A program made the position numbers and the translations under genes. A stretch of DNA of 64,000 bases from Cohnella herbarum (GTDB lineage: Bacteria > Bacillota > Bacilli > Paenibacillales > Paenibacillaceae), in contig NZ_CP051680.1 of NCBI RefSeq assembly GCF_012849095.1, positions 2,790,001 to 2,854,000 on the forward strand, written 5' to 3'. The notes below the pieces were generated by a model. It saw only the letters and a list, made by a program, of their open reading frames with translations. It did no database searches and had not been told where the DNA came from. Numbering within the stretch: position 1 is the first letter of the stretch; the number at the start of each line of letters is the position of its first letter. This document shows, piece after piece, positions 34,848 to 44,540 of the stretch.

Positions 34848-35912
34848 TCAATATTTGGAGTCGGGATTCAAGTAAGCGTCCACGTTGTCCGGCGTAACGG
34901 GAGTAGCCTCAAGTACGATGTGGTGAGGTACGCTTTTCTCCCAGAAACCTTCGATGCCTTTTCCTTCCAGGATCAATGTAGCCATCTTAACGGCGGTACC
35001 GCTCATGGTCGGGGAATACGTCAAGGAAACGACGATTTCCGGTTTCGCTTTTTCTTTCATCATCTTATAGATTTCCTGCATGCCGCCGGAGCTGACGATG
35101 AACATTTCATCTTGTCTCTTGGCGTCTTTGATCGCTTGCACGATTCCGACGGTCATATCGTCGTCCTGGGAATAGACGGCATCGATCAGTTTGTTCGCTT
35201 GCAAAATGTTTTCCGTCGCTTTCAGCGCTTTCTCCCGAGTAAAGTCGCCCGGTTGGGAAGCGATGATCTCGATTTCCGGATAATCTTTAATGTAATCGCG
35301 GAAACCTTTAGAGCGTAAATCGGTTACCGACGAAGGCACGCCGCTGATCTCGACGACTTTGCCTGCCGCTTTCCCATTACGTTTAACAAGGGCATCGACA
35401 AGATACTTCGCATCGCCGTATCCGATTCCATAATTGTCGCCGCCGACATATAAACGGTAGCTCTCGGTATTAACCGCGCGGTCGATAACGATAAGCGGAA
35501 TGCCTGCCTTAGCCACTTTCTCGGCCGCCGGCGTAAGCGCGGCCGATTCGATCGGCAGCATAACGATGGCATCGACTTTCTTCGTGATCAGGTCTTCGAT
35601 GTCCGATGTCTGTTTTGCCGGATCTTTAGCGGTATAGACGATCGATTCAATGTTCTTATGCTTCTCGGCCTCCGCCTTGGCATTGCCGATTAGCGCGCCC
35701 ATCCATCCGTGATCGGCAGCGGGAAGCGAGATTCCGATCGTGTAGTTACCGCCGACCGCATTAGCTTCATCTCCCGAAGCGGTTGCTTCCGGACTTGCCG
35801 AGTTACTTGCCTGCGGGCTTTCCGAGCTCTCGTTATTCCCGCTGTTGCATGCGGAAAGTACAACTGCGAATGCCAGAATTACGATGAACGATAAAAGCGA
35901 TTTCCTTCTCAT
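34848..35912 (-). CDS. Ribose-type sugar-binding lipoprotein
   Basis: 354 residues. The signal peptide ends in lipobox VVLSAC, followed by an acidic Ser-rich linker (NSGNNESSESPQASNSASPEAT). The periplasmic-binding-protein-1 fold has IGISLPAADHGWMGALIGNAKAEAEKH, KVDAIVMLPIESAALTPAAEK, GIPLIVIDRAVNTE and YSQDDDMTVGIVQAIKDA. It is the only binding protein beside two permease/ATPase pairs; it is adjacent to permease 35976 and probably feeds that one. The sugar is unknown. Confidence 0.93.
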   Translation of the reverse strand: MRRKSLLSFIVILAFAVVLSACNSGNNESSESPQASNSASPEATASGDEANAVGGNYTIGISLPAADHGWMGALIGNAKAEAEKHKNIESIVYTAKDPAKQTSDIEDLITKKVDAIVMLPIESAALTPAAEKVAKAGIPLIVIDRAVNTESYRLYVGGDNYGIGYGDAKYLVDALVKRNGKAAGKVVEISGVPSSVTDLRSKGFRDYIKDYPEIEIIASQPGDFTREKALKATENILQANKLIDAVYSQDDDMTVGIVQAIKDAKRQDEMFIVSSGGMQEIYKMMKEKAKPEIVVSLTYSPTMSGTAVKMATLILEGKGIEGFWEKSVPHHIVLEATPVTPDNVDAYLNPDSKY

Positions 35913-35975
35913 ATCGGGATGACCCCTCCAAATGATTGATTTGAAATAACTGCCTCGAGCATATCCGACGAACGG

Positions 35976-36953
35976 TTAATCACGTTTCTGCAATAGAACC
36001 GCAGCGATAATGATTAAACCTTTGACCACCCCCTGCAAGTAAGGTGAAATGTTCAGAAGGTTCATAATATTGCTGAGAACGCCGAGGATTAATACCCCGA
36101 ACAATGTGCCTACGATGCGACCGCGCCCTCCGGAAAGGCTAGTCCCACCTATGATTACAGCGGCGATCGCGTCCAACTCGTACATGTGGCCGGAGCTGGA
36201 CGTACTGATGGAATTCAGTCGCGACGTTTCGATGACGGCGCCGATCGCGGCAGTGAACCCGCAAATAATGTAAGACAGAATAGTCACCCGAAATACGGAA
36301 ATGGCGGAAAGTCTCGCTGCCTGGGTATTGCCCCCAACCGCGTAAATATGACGGCCGAACACCGTTTTCTCAAGCACGATGTAGCTAAGGATAAAGATAA
36401 CGCCGAAAAGGATGACGGGAATCGGAATGCCTGCGAGATACTCGTTACCGATCTTGCTATAAGTAGAATCGAAGCCCGAGATCGCTCCGGCATCCGCATA
36501 ATAGAGCGCCAAAGAACGAGCGATCGTCATCATGGCCAGCGTCGCGATAAACGCGGTTATTTTACCGTAGGTGATGACAAATCCGTTAATGATTCCGAGT
36601 AAAGCCCCGGCAATCAGTCCTAATATAATAGAGATCCAGATCGGCAACTCATACGTCACTTGCGCGGCCATGATCACGGTACCCGAGAAGGCGAGCACGG
36701 AACCGACCGACAAATCGATGCCTCCCAAGATGATAACGAAGGTCATGCCGAGAGAGAGGATGCCGACGATGGAGACTTGACGAAGCACGTTCGTAATATT
36801 GCCGATATCCAGGAAATGCTCGTTAAGCAAAGCCGCTAACGCGACTAATACGAGAAACGCGAATATAACGCTGTATTGATCCCACAAATACTTTCCCCAT
36901 CGCACTCCCGCGGATGGGCTTTTCGTTTCGAAATCCGTTGCCGTTTGGGACAT
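35976..36953 (-). CDS. Ribose-type ABC sugar permease (RbsC family), set B
   Basis: 325 residues, about 8-10 membrane segments. Family blocks are LGMTFVIILGGIDLSVGSVLAFSG, TLAMMTIARSLALYYADA, AVGGNTQAARLSAI and YELDAIAAVIIGGTSLSGGRGRIVGTLFGVLILG. It lies 23 bp downstream of its ATPase gene and 63 bp upstream of the binding protein. Confidence 0.95.
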   Translation of the reverse strand: MSQTATDFETKSPSAGVRWGKYLWDQYSVIFAFLVLVALAALLNEHFLDIGNITNVLRQVSIVGILSLGMTFVIILGGIDLSVGSVLAFSGTVIMAAQVTYELPIWISIILGLIAGALLGIINGFVITYGKITAFIATLAMMTIARSLALYYADAGAISGFDSTYSKIGNEYLAGIPIPVILFGVIFILSYIVLEKTVFGRHIYAVGGNTQAARLSAISVFRVTILSYIICGFTAAIGAVIETSRLNSISTSSSGHMYELDAIAAVIIGGTSLSGGRGRIVGTLFGVLILGVLSNIMNLLNISPYLQGVVKGLIIIAAVLLQKRD

Positions 36954-36975
36954 TCGGGTAGTTCCCCCTTTGGAA

Positions 36976-38454
36976 TTAAAGGCCGGTTGCCATAGTCATA
37001 ATGCTCTGTTCGTTCGCTTCGTTCTCGTTCATCTCGCCTCTAATCTTGCCGTGGTGCATCACGTAAATCCGGTTGCACAAGCCGAGCAATTCGGGTAATT
37101 CCGACGAGATGACGATAACTCCTTTGCCCTCGGCCGCGAATCGGACGATCAGATTATAGATTTCGCTCCGCGCGCCGACGTCGATCCCCCTTGTCGGTTC
37201 GTCCATAATGAACAGCTCCGTATCCGATACGAGCCATTTCGCGATAACGACCTTCTGCTGGTTGCCGCCGCTAAGATGCTTGATGGGACCGTTCAAGGAC
37301 TTCGCTTTTATGTTCAGCTCGCGGATTTTCTCGTTTACGATTATCGACTCGCTTTTCCTGCGGATCAGGTTCCAGCGACTGACTTTGTTCGGATTAGACA
37401 AGGTCATATTGTGCGCAACGTTCATCTCCATCAACAGCCCCGAACCTTTGCGGTCTTCCGTGGCGAACCCGAATCCCAGCTTGACCGCATCGAGCGGATG
37501 ACGCACCCGCACCGGCTTGCCTCGCCAAATCACGGTTCCGCTCTGGGCTTTCCAATCTCCGAACAACGTCCGCATGAGCTCCGTTCTTCCTGCCCCGATC
37601 AAGCCGGCGAAGCCGACGATCTCCCCGCTTCTCACGCGAAAATGAATATCCTCGAAGTATGGCGCTAACGTCAGCCCTTCGACTTTAAGCAACTCCTCCC
37701 CGAATCGTTCGGGACGCGCCGGATACATTTCCTTCAGCTCGCGGCCGACCATCAGATTGGCGATCTCACGCTCCGACAGTCCTTCCAATTCACGCGTCGT
37801 TACATGTTTGCCGTCCCGCAGAACGGTAATTCGATCGCAAAAGCCTTTCAACTCATGGAGCCTATGGGAGATATATATAATGGAAACTCCCCGTTCCTTA
37901 AATCGCCTGATCAGTTCGAATAGTTGATTGGCTTCCCTTTCTTCCAACACGGCCGTCGGTTCGTCCATGATCAAGATTTCGCTGTTCATGGACAGCGCTT
38001 TCGCGATTTCGACGATTTGTCTTTCTCCGATGCTCAAGCTCGATATTTTCGCGCCAGGATTCAGACGAAGCCCGAACTGATCCAGCAACCGCCTCGTTTG
38101 CTCGGCCATCGCTTTGAAATTCGAGAACACTCCCGCCATTTTCTGCTCGCGACCAAGGAAAATATTTTCGGCCACCGACATATCGGGAATTAAATTCAAC
38201 TCTTGATGGATAATCGCGATCCCCAGCTTCTGCGATTGTTGCGGCGAACCGATCTCGACGTGTTTATCCTTAATCGCGATTTCTCCTTCATCGGGCATAT
38301 GGATGCCTGCCAATACTTTCATGAGCGTAGACTTCCCTGCCCCGTTCTCTCCGACTAACGCGTGAACCTCAGCTTTACGAAGCCCGAAGGAAACATCCTG
38401 AAGCGCTTTCACTCCGTAAAAGGTTTTGGAGATTCCCTTCATTTCCAGAATCAT
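36976..38454 (-). CDS. Ribose-type sugar ABC ATPase (RbsA family), set B
   Basis: ATG 38454 (MILEMKGISKTFYG) is chosen because AGGGTG precedes it and homology begins there. The 492-residue protein has two ABC domains: domain 1 with GENGAGKSTLMKVLAG, SIGERQIVEIAKALS and LIMDEPTAVLEE; domain 2 with the usual altered Walker A (GLIGAGRTELMRTLFG), LSGGNQQKVVIAKWL and MDEPTRGIDVGAR. It powers permease 35976. Confidence 0.95.
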   Translation of the reverse strand: MILEMKGISKTFYGVKALQDVSFGLRKAEVHALVGENGAGKSTLMKVLAGIHMPDEGEIAIKDKHVEIGSPQQSQKLGIAIIHQELNLIPDMSVAENIFLGREQKMAGVFSNFKAMAEQTRRLLDQFGLRLNPGAKISSLSIGERQIVEIAKALSMNSEILIMDEPTAVLEEREANQLFELIRRFKERGVSIIYISHRLHELKGFCDRITVLRDGKHVTTRELEGLSEREIANLMVGRELKEMYPARPERFGEELLKVEGLTLAPYFEDIHFRVRSGEIVGFAGLIGAGRTELMRTLFGDWKAQSGTVIWRGKPVRVRHPLDAVKLGFGFATEDRKGSGLLMEMNVAHNMTLSNPNKVSRWNLIRRKSESIIVNEKIRELNIKAKSLNGPIKHLSGGNQQKVVIAKWLVSDTELFIMDEPTRGIDVGARSEIYNLIVRFAAEGKGVIVISSELPELLGLCNRIYVMHHGKIRGEMNENEANEQSIMTMATGL

Positions 38455-38625
38455 TTGCGGCACCCTGCTTTCATTCGGCTTTACTACTCTCATCCTAGAA
38501 AAAAAAGGATTTTTCCACAATTAACTAAATTGCGCTTCTGAGCTACACATTCTTGCGGCTACTAGAGCGAGTAATCATGTATATTGCGCACAAGTAAACC
38601 GGCTTCGCCTCCTCGGACGGCGGCA

Positions 38626-38655
38626 CAAAAAAACTCCGGGCTCATTCTTCCCGAA
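38626..38655 (-). terminator. Terminator after permease A
   Basis: CTTCGGG and CCCGGAG (one G-U) pair across the stop codon of the gene at 38642 on the minus strand and are followed by seven T residues. It would end the set A transcript before set B. Confidence 0.65.
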
Positions 38656-39601
38656 GTCGATTCTGGCGATAGAGCACGATGAAGATCAACAAGCCCTTGA
38701 GCACGCCTTGCAAATAGGTGGATACGTTCTGCAAGTTCATATAGTTGTTGAGAATCGAGAACATCAATACGCCCGATACGGTTCCGAGAATCGTGCCCTT
38801 CCCTCCTCGCAACGATGCCCCTCCCAGCACGACCGCCGCTATCGCATCCAGCTCGTAATAGACGCCGGAATTCGCGGTGGAAATCGAATTCAGCCTGGCC
38901 GTTTCCAACACGGCGCCCAATCCGGCAGCCATGCCGCTCAGCGCGAAAGCCACGATCGTGACCATGCGGATGTTCGCTCCGGAGCTGTACGCGGCTCGGG
39001 GATTCTGGCCGACCGCGTATATGTAGCGCCCGAACAAAGTACGCGAGGTTAGAAGATGCGCGGATACCGCGGCAATGAGGAGCGGAAAGACGACGACGGG
39101 AATGCCCAACCAGTAGCCATGACCGAGAAAGGTATGGCTAACCCGGCTTCCGGATACGGCTCCGGCATCCGCGACCCACATCATGAAGTAACGATAGATA
39201 AACATCGTTCCAAGAGTCGTAATAAAGGAGGGCACTCTCCCGTAAGTGACGATCAGGCCGTTAACGCCTCCTAACAGCAAGCCCGATACGGCGCCAAGCA
39301 TGAAGGAACCCGGAATATCGAAGTTAAACAAATTCTGACCCCAAAGAATGATCGCCCCGGAGAAAACAAGAATCGAACCTACCGATAAATCCAGCATCCC
39401 GATCAAGACGACGAAATGAACCCCGAGCGCGATCATCCCGATGACGGAAGCTTGACGGAAAACGTTCATGATATTGTTCCATGTCCAGAAATAATCGCTG
39501 GTCAGCGCTGCGAAGAACACAAGGGCGATGAGAGTCATGAATATTTTATTGCGCGATATCCATCTTTGGAATCTTTCCGTCGTCACCAGCGTTGGCTGCA
39601 T
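38642..39601 (-). CDS. Ribose-type ABC sugar permease (RbsC family), set A
   Basis: 319 residues. LGVHFVVLIGMLDLSVGSILVFSG, TYGRVPSFITTLGTMFIYR, AVGQNPRAAYSSGA and YELDAIAAVVLGGASLRGGKGTILGTVSGVL identify it as RbsC-type and as a diverged relative of 35976. It follows ATPase A by 17 bp. No binding protein gene accompanies set A. Confidence 0.95.
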   Translation of the reverse strand: MQPTLVTTERFQRWISRNKIFMTLIALVFFAALTSDYFWTWNNIMNVFRQASVIGMIALGVHFVVLIGMLDLSVGSILVFSGAIILWGQNLFNFDIPGSFMLGAVSGLLLGGVNGLIVTYGRVPSFITTLGTMFIYRYFMMWVADAGAVSGSRVSHTFLGHGYWLGIPVVVFPLLIAAVSAHLLTSRTLFGRYIYAVGQNPRAAYSSGANIRMVTIVAFALSGMAAGLGAVLETARLNSISTANSGVYYELDAIAAVVLGGASLRGGKGTILGTVSGVLMFSILNNYMNLQNVSTYLQGVLKGLLIFIVLYRQNRLREE

Positions 39602-39618
39602 AGGTTCCTCCCGACCGA

Positions 39619-41103
39619 CTATCCTCTAATTCCGGAAGCCGATTGCAATATCCGTTCCTGCGTCGCATCCTCATTCGCCATTTCGTCGACGAGTTTTCCT
39701 TCATGCATAACCAATATTCGATTACATAACCCGATCAACTCCGACATGTCGGAAGAAATGACGATCATGCCTTTGCCTTCGCTAACGAGCTCGTGCAGCA
39801 GTACGTATAGCTCGCTTTTCGAAGCGACGTCGATCCCCCTCGTCGGCTCGTCCAATATGTACAAGTCGCTTTCCGCCACCAACCATTTTCCCAGCATGAC
39901 CTTCTGTTGGTTGCCGCCGCTCAGAAATTTAATTTCTTGCTCCGGATCGCGGGTTTTGATATCCAGTTGAATGATCGCATCCAACGCCTTATCGTGCTCA
40001 TGCTGATTCTGTACGAGATGGTAACGATGTATTTTTTTCAAACTCGCGATCGTGAGATTATGGAAAACGTTCATGTCCATGAACAACCCCGACTCGATCC
40101 GATCCCTATTCACGTAACCGAAACCCGAATTAATCGCTTGCTGAGGCGTTTTCAACTGAATCCGTTGCTTATGCCAAAATACCTTTCCCGTTTCCGGCTT
40201 CACTTCACCGAAGATCGTCTTGGCGAGCCCTTCCGTCCCCGAGCCGACTAGCCCGGTAATTCCTAGAATCTCCCCCTCGTCCAGCTTAAAAGCGATCTTC
40301 TCGAACCATGGCTTGCGCGTAAGATTTTCCACCCGGAGCAATTCGTTTCCCGTTGGGTTGGATAGAGGCGGGAAAATCTGCGCAAGCTCTCGTCCAACCA
40401 TCGTCTTGACCAAATCTTTCTCGGAAAGCTCGCTCACGTCGCTGGTTAACACTTTCTTGCCGTCCCTCAGCACCGTCACCCTGTCGCAAATCTCGAAAAT
40501 TTCGTTCAGCCTGTGGGTGATGTATACGATCCCGACGCCTTCCGTCTTGAACCGCCGAATCATATCGAACAGCCTGATCCGTTCGGAATCGGATAAGGAA
40601 GCCGTTGGTTCGTCCATGACGAAAATATTGGCCTTTAACGATAACGCTTTGGCGATGGCGACGACGTGATGCTCGCTTATCGAGAGATTCTTGATCTTCG
40701 TATTCGGATGCAGCGGCATGCCTAACGATCTTAGGATGCTTTTCGTTTCTCGCTTCATTTTGATCATGTTCGAGAACAGGCCGAGCCATCTCGGTTCGGA
40801 ACCGAGGAACACGTTCTCCGCGATACTCATTTCCGGTACGAGACAGGATTCCTGATAGATCATCGATATCCCCATTCGTTGAGCCTCGATCGTCGAGAAT
40901 ATCGGAACCGGTTTGCCGTTAACGATCATGTAGCCGTCATCCGGACGGTGCACGCCGGACATTAGCTTCGCTAAAGTCGATTTACCGGCGCCGTTCTCTC
41001 CTACTAATGCGTGTACTTCCCCCGGAAGCAGCTCGAAATCGATATTATCCAGCACCTGAACTCCATAGAACGACTTCGATATTCCTTTCATTTGCAATAG
41101 CAC
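39619..41103 (-). CDS. Ribose-type sugar ABC ATPase (RbsA family), set A
   Basis: 494 residues with two ABC domains: GENGAGKSTLAKLMSG, SISEHHVVAIAKALS and FVMDEPTASLSD, then GLVGSGTEGLAKTIFG, LSGGNQQKVMLGKWL and LDEPTRGIDVASK. In the first signature, EHH replaces the common GQ/ER residues. It is divergent from the AraC gene at 41290, which is the likely regulator. Confidence 0.94.
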   Translation of the reverse strand: MLLQMKGISKSFYGVQVLDNIDFELLPGEVHALVGENGAGKSTLAKLMSGVHRPDDGYMIVNGKPVPIFSTIEAQRMGISMIYQESCLVPEMSIAENVFLGSEPRWLGLFSNMIKMKRETKSILRSLGMPLHPNTKIKNLSISEHHVVAIAKALSLKANIFVMDEPTASLSDSERIRLFDMIRRFKTEGVGIVYITHRLNEIFEICDRVTVLRDGKKVLTSDVSELSEKDLVKTMVGRELAQIFPPLSNPTGNELLRVENLTRKPWFEKIAFKLDEGEILGITGLVGSGTEGLAKTIFGEVKPETGKVFWHKQRIQLKTPQQAINSGFGYVNRDRIESGLFMDMNVFHNLTIASLKKIHRYHLVQNQHEHDKALDAIIQLDIKTRDPEQEIKFLSGGNQQKVMLGKWLVAESDLYILDEPTRGIDVASKSELYVLLHELVSEGKGMIVISSDMSELIGLCNRILVMHEGKLVDEMANEDATQERILQSASGIRG

Positions 41104-41289
41104 GGAGTCACACTCCTTCGGGAAGTCCCTGTATCCTAGTTTAGAAGATCGAGGTAGGATGGGAAAATGAATGATCTTGCGATATTCGATTCGATTTATT
41201 CACATTCTTGCGATGTCTCGTGATCCGTATTGTATTTTATTACCTTATCATACATAATTCGATTCAAAGGGGGGAAGCAGTTTTTTGCG

Positions 41290-42153
41290 ATGAACAAGCC
41301 CTCGATACTACTGGAAACACCCCGATTGGCAAGCTGGTGCGACTGGACTGGAATCGATCCGCTTCCCTTGATTGCGGGAGACCGTTCGTGCATATTGTGG
41401 CTTCGGTCCGGAACCGGAGACGCATGTTCCATCCATTGCCGGATACCGATTGCGGAAGGCGCGTGCCTGTTCGTCCCCCCGAACAACGAGGTGACGCTCC
41501 GGCCTCCTGCCGGATATCCTATACGAGCCGTTGTTTATTACGTGACCGGGCTTCAAGTTCAAGGACTATCCCAAGGCTTGTTATCGCCTCGGGAAGTTCC
41601 GTTCGTCGTTCCGGTCGAACCGAATAACGTGCGGATCAATCGCATTCTGGAAGATATTCTTCATGAAGCGCGCAATCCTCAATTAGGAAGCGACGAAGTG
41701 ATTTCTTCCTTGCTCCAAACGCTGTTGATTCATTTTCTCAGAGAGATGGAGTCTATCGAAGATCACGATCCGATCCCGCCACTCTCCAAGCAGCAGCAAG
41801 AGCCGGAGCCGATTCGCGCTTCGAATTCCGATAACTCCGGTAGTCTTTCTCAAAATGTAAGGGTTTACATTGAACGAAACTATCATTTGGAGCTGAGCTT
41901 AAGCGATCTTGCCCAGCTTGTTTACGTAAGCCCTTATCACCTAGCCCACGTCTTCAAGGATGATGTCGGAATGTCTCCGATTCAATATCTAATCAAATGC
42001 CGGATCGATGAAGCCAAACGACTTCTTGTCGACACGGATCAATCGGTACGCGACATCGCCCTTCAAGTCGGATATCCGAACGCCAACTACTTTAACTTAT
42101 TGTTCAGCAAGATGACGGGCAATTCGCCGGGCAAGTATCGCAAACGCAACTGA
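41290..42153 (+). CDS. AraC-family transcriptional regulator
   Basis: I favour ATG 41290 (MNKPSILLETPRL); AAAGGGGGGAAG lies upstream with a long spacing of about 13 nt, so a nearby alternative start is possible. 287 residues. The N-terminal half is a cupin-like sensor (IAEGACLFVPPNNEVTLRPPAGYP), and the C-terminus has two HTHs (LSDLAQLVYVSPYHLAHVFKD and VRDIALQVGYPNANYFNLLF). It is divergent from sugar-transporter set A and probably controls it. Confidence 0.88.
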   Translation: MNKPSILLETPRLASWCDWTGIDPLPLIAGDRSCILWLRSGTGDACSIHCRIPIAEGACLFVPPNNEVTLRPPAGYPIRAVVYYVTGLQVQGLSQGLLSPREVPFVVPVEPNNVRINRILEDILHEARNPQLGSDEVISSLLQTLLIHFLREMESIEDHDPIPPLSKQQQEPEPIRASNSDNSGSLSQNVRVYIERNYHLELSLSDLAQLVYVSPYHLAHVFKDDVGMSPIQYLIKCRIDEAKRLLVDTDQSVRDIALQVGYPNANYFNLLFSKMTGNSPGKYRKRN

Positions 42154-42155
42154 AA

Positions 42156-42374
42156 TCGGCCTCTGCGGAGCAGTTATCCGCGGGCAACGAGCAACTAACC
42201 GCTACGGTGCACGAGATCAATCATCTGGCGAACTCGGCGAATTCGCACTCGCGGGCGTTAAGCGCGAACACATTGACCCAACAGGCAAGCGTCGCGCAGG
42301 TTGCGCATTCTGCGGCTCATCTGACGGAGCTTGCGCGTGACCTGCACGAGGAAGCGAGCCGTTACCGTACATAA
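42156..42374 (+). pseudogene. C-terminal fragment of a methyl-accepting chemotaxis protein
   Basis: Immediately after the AraC stop, a frame without start codon reads SAEQLSAGNEQLTATVHEI, then NTLTQQASVAQVAHSAAHL, ending ARDLHEEASRYRT and TAA. SAEQL...ATVHEI and the closing helix ELA-L are typical of the end of a chemoreceptor signalling domain. About 73 codons survive; the rest of the gene is gone, so this is a deletion scar fused to the AraC gene's 3' end. Confidence 0.75.
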
Positions 42375-42377
42375 CGC

Positions 42378-42427
42378 AAACAGTGCCTAAGAAGCAGGCT
42401 TTGAGCCGCTTCTAGGCACTGTTTTCT
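42378..42427. terminator. Bidirectional terminator
   Basis: AAACAGTGCCTAAGAAGC (42378-42395) pairs with the complementary arm ending at 42424. TTTTCTT follows on the plus strand and TTTGCG on the minus strand. It serves both the convergent Gfo/Idh gene and the former chemoreceptor gene. Confidence 0.85.
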
Positions 42428-42447
42428 TGCGATTATGGGCCAAGCGG

Positions 42448-43521
42448 TTAGACGAAGCTGATCGCTTGCCCTTTATTCGCCGATTCGTACACGGCTTCTA
42501 GAATTTCTTGTACGACTAACGCTTGCTTGGCCGTAACGACAGGCTCGCGATCGTGCAGGATCGCATCGATCCATGCGCGCGCTTCCTGTTCGGCGGCATC
42601 GTCCGGCAGAGGATTTCCACCGAAGTCTCCGGACATCTGGATTTCTTGCGTGTACAGTCGGCCATGCTCTTCGCCGTTGACGCGCAAGCCCTTCCTCATA
42701 TCGGCACCCGCTTTCGTGCCGCTCAACGTTACTTTGGCTTCATCCACGTCGAGCGTGTTCAACGCCCAACTGGACTCCAGCCACACCGTTGCTCCGCTTT
42801 TCATCGTGATCATCGCGAAGGCGGAATCCTCAACCGTGAACTTGGACGGATCCCAGTTCCCCCATAAATTCGCTTGGCTTCCTTGCTCGGCAAGCTTGCG
42901 ATACGATGATCCTAACACAGTTCTCGGTTCATAGTTGTCCATCATCCACAGTGCGAGATCCAGCGCGTGCGTTCCGATATCGATCAGCGGACCTCCGCCT
43001 TGTTTCTCTAAATCCAAGAATACTCCCCACGTCGGAACCGCCCGGCGGCGAACCGCATGAGCCTTGGCAACGTAGATCTCGCCAAGGTCGCCTGCCCGAC
43101 AAGCTTGATACAGCCAACGGCTGTCCGCGCGAAAACGGTTCTGATAAGCGATGCTCAACTTCTTGCCCGTTCTCTCGGAAGTTTCCAACATGCGCCGGGC
43201 ATCGTGTGCCGTCTTCGCCATCGGCTTCTCGCATAATACGTGTTTGCCGGCTTCAAGCGCCGCGATCGAAATCTCGGCATGCGTATCGTTAGGCGTGCAC
43301 ACGTGAACGACATGTACATCATGATCGCGAAGCAATTCATACACGTCATGATACACTCTGGCATCATGGGTACCGAATTTATTTTTCGCATCATGCGCTC
43401 TGTCCAGTGCCACGTCAAAGAAGGCTACCACTTGCGCTTCCGGGATTTTGGCAAGCGATGGTAAATGTTTCCCCATGGCAATCCCGCCGCATCCGATCAT
43501 CCCTACGTTAACTTTTGTCAA
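42448..43521 (-). CDS. Gfo/Idh/MocA-family oxidoreductase
   Basis: 357 residues. The Rossmann start is VGMIGCGGIAMGKHLPSL, followed by HVCTPNDTHAEISIAALEAGKHVLCEKPMAKT (EKP Lys) and GGGPLIDIGTHALDLALWMMDN with the catalytic DxGxHxxD region. It is an NAD(P)-dependent sugar dehydrogenase of unknown substrate, distinct from 32473. It is divergent from the AraC gene at 43671, the likely regulator. Confidence 0.94.
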   Translation of the reverse strand: MTKVNVGMIGCGGIAMGKHLPSLAKIPEAQVVAFFDVALDRAHDAKNKFGTHDARVYHDVYELLRDHDVHVVHVCTPNDTHAEISIAALEAGKHVLCEKPMAKTAHDARRMLETSERTGKKLSIAYQNRFRADSRWLYQACRAGDLGEIYVAKAHAVRRRAVPTWGVFLDLEKQGGGPLIDIGTHALDLALWMMDNYEPRTVLGSSYRKLAEQGSQANLWGNWDPSKFTVEDSAFAMITMKSGATVWLESSWALNTLDVDEAKVTLSGTKAGADMRKGLRVNGEEHGRLYTQEIQMSGDFGGNPLPDDAAEQEARAWIDAILHDREPVVTAKQALVVQEILEAVYESANKGQAISFV

Positions 43522-43670
43522 AATGCTTGTCCTCCTTGCTAGTTTGCAGTATTCATTCTACAATTAGTGTAACACAAACGAGTAGAAATCCCATCCGCTC
43601 AGGTGCGGTCATATTATGTGATTTTGTCATATAATCGATTGAAATTCGACAAGTTCGAGGGGATGATCCC

Positions 43671-44540
43671 GTGCAAGCCGTCAGAGAAAAGATCGAATAC
43701 GAGAATCCGCTGCTTTCCTTGAAAATATGGCAAACGACGCGGAATGATGTCGGAACCATAGCTTGGCACTATCACCCCGAATGCGAGCTGATGCTCGTGC
43801 AAGCCGGATGCCTTAACGTCGATCTCAGCGACGAGACCTATGCTTTACAACAAGGGGATGTTGTCATCCTTGGGAATTCTGAGCTCCATCGAGATCGTAA
43901 TCCCGGCGGAAGGCTCGACTACATCGTGCTTCAATTCGACCTTAGCAATTATTTCGACCAAAGCACGATTCCCTATTTGCAATATTTTAACGAAACCAAG
44001 GTACCTCTCAGCGCCATGAATTATATATTCCGGGAGAATCCCGAAGCGCGCGTTGCCGCCGCCGAATGCATCCGTCAAATTCACCAGGAGGCTTTATTTA
44101 AGGAAAGCGGTTACGAGCTTGCGGTCAACATGTTGATTAAAAAGCTGCTTCTGATCCTTATCCGCAATGACAGCCGAGGGTTGCTCGCCGATCAGGACCG
44201 AGTGGAACGCATTCGCTTGAAGCCTGTGTTGGACTTCGTCGAATCCCGACTAGAAGAACGGATTTCCGTCGAAGACGCATGCCGTCTTGCTAATATGAGC
44301 TACTACTATTTCGTGAAGTTTTTTAAGAAAATCATGGGCTTCTCCTTCACCGAATATGTCAATTTCCGCAAAATCAAACGAGCCGAGCAGCTCCTCTTAA
44401 CCCGAGACCTGAGCGTAGGCGAAGTCGGCGATCAGATCGGCATGGCCAACATGGCCCACTTCTACAAAATGTTCAAGCGCTTCAACGGCTGCTCCCCGAA
44501 AGAGTTCCAGCGCAAGATGCTGGCTTGGGGGCGGGGGTAG
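43671..44540 (+). CDS. AraC-family regulator with cupin sensor
   Basis: 289 residues from a GTG start with GAGGGG ahead. The N-terminal cupin has the His cluster IAWHYHPECELMLVQAG and GDVVILGNSELHRDRN; the C-terminal HTHs are VEDACRLANMSYYYFVKFFKK and VGEVGDQIGMANMAHFYKMFK. This RhaR/XylR-like type senses sugars. The divergent dehydrogenase gene is its probable target. The interval 44541-44869 downstream holds nothing I can identify. Confidence 0.9.
   Translation: MQAVREKIEYENPLLSLKIWQTTRNDVGTIAWHYHPECELMLVQAGCLNVDLSDETYALQQGDVVILGNSELHRDRNPGGRLDYIVLQFDLSNYFDQSTIPYLQYFNETKVPLSAMNYIFRENPEARVAAAECIRQIHQEALFKESGYELAVNMLIKKLLLILIRNDSRGLLADQDRVERIRLKPVLDFVESRLEERISVEDACRLANMSYYYFVKFFKKIMGFSFTEYVNFRKIKRAEQLLLTRDLSVGEVGDQIGMANMAHFYKMFKRFNGCSPKEFQRKMLAWGRG

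Noticed and set aside
41104..41289. cre or riboswitch in the divergent sugar-transporter/AraC region
   Set aside because: No 14-mer near the cre consensus and no stable aptamer-like fold could be read there.
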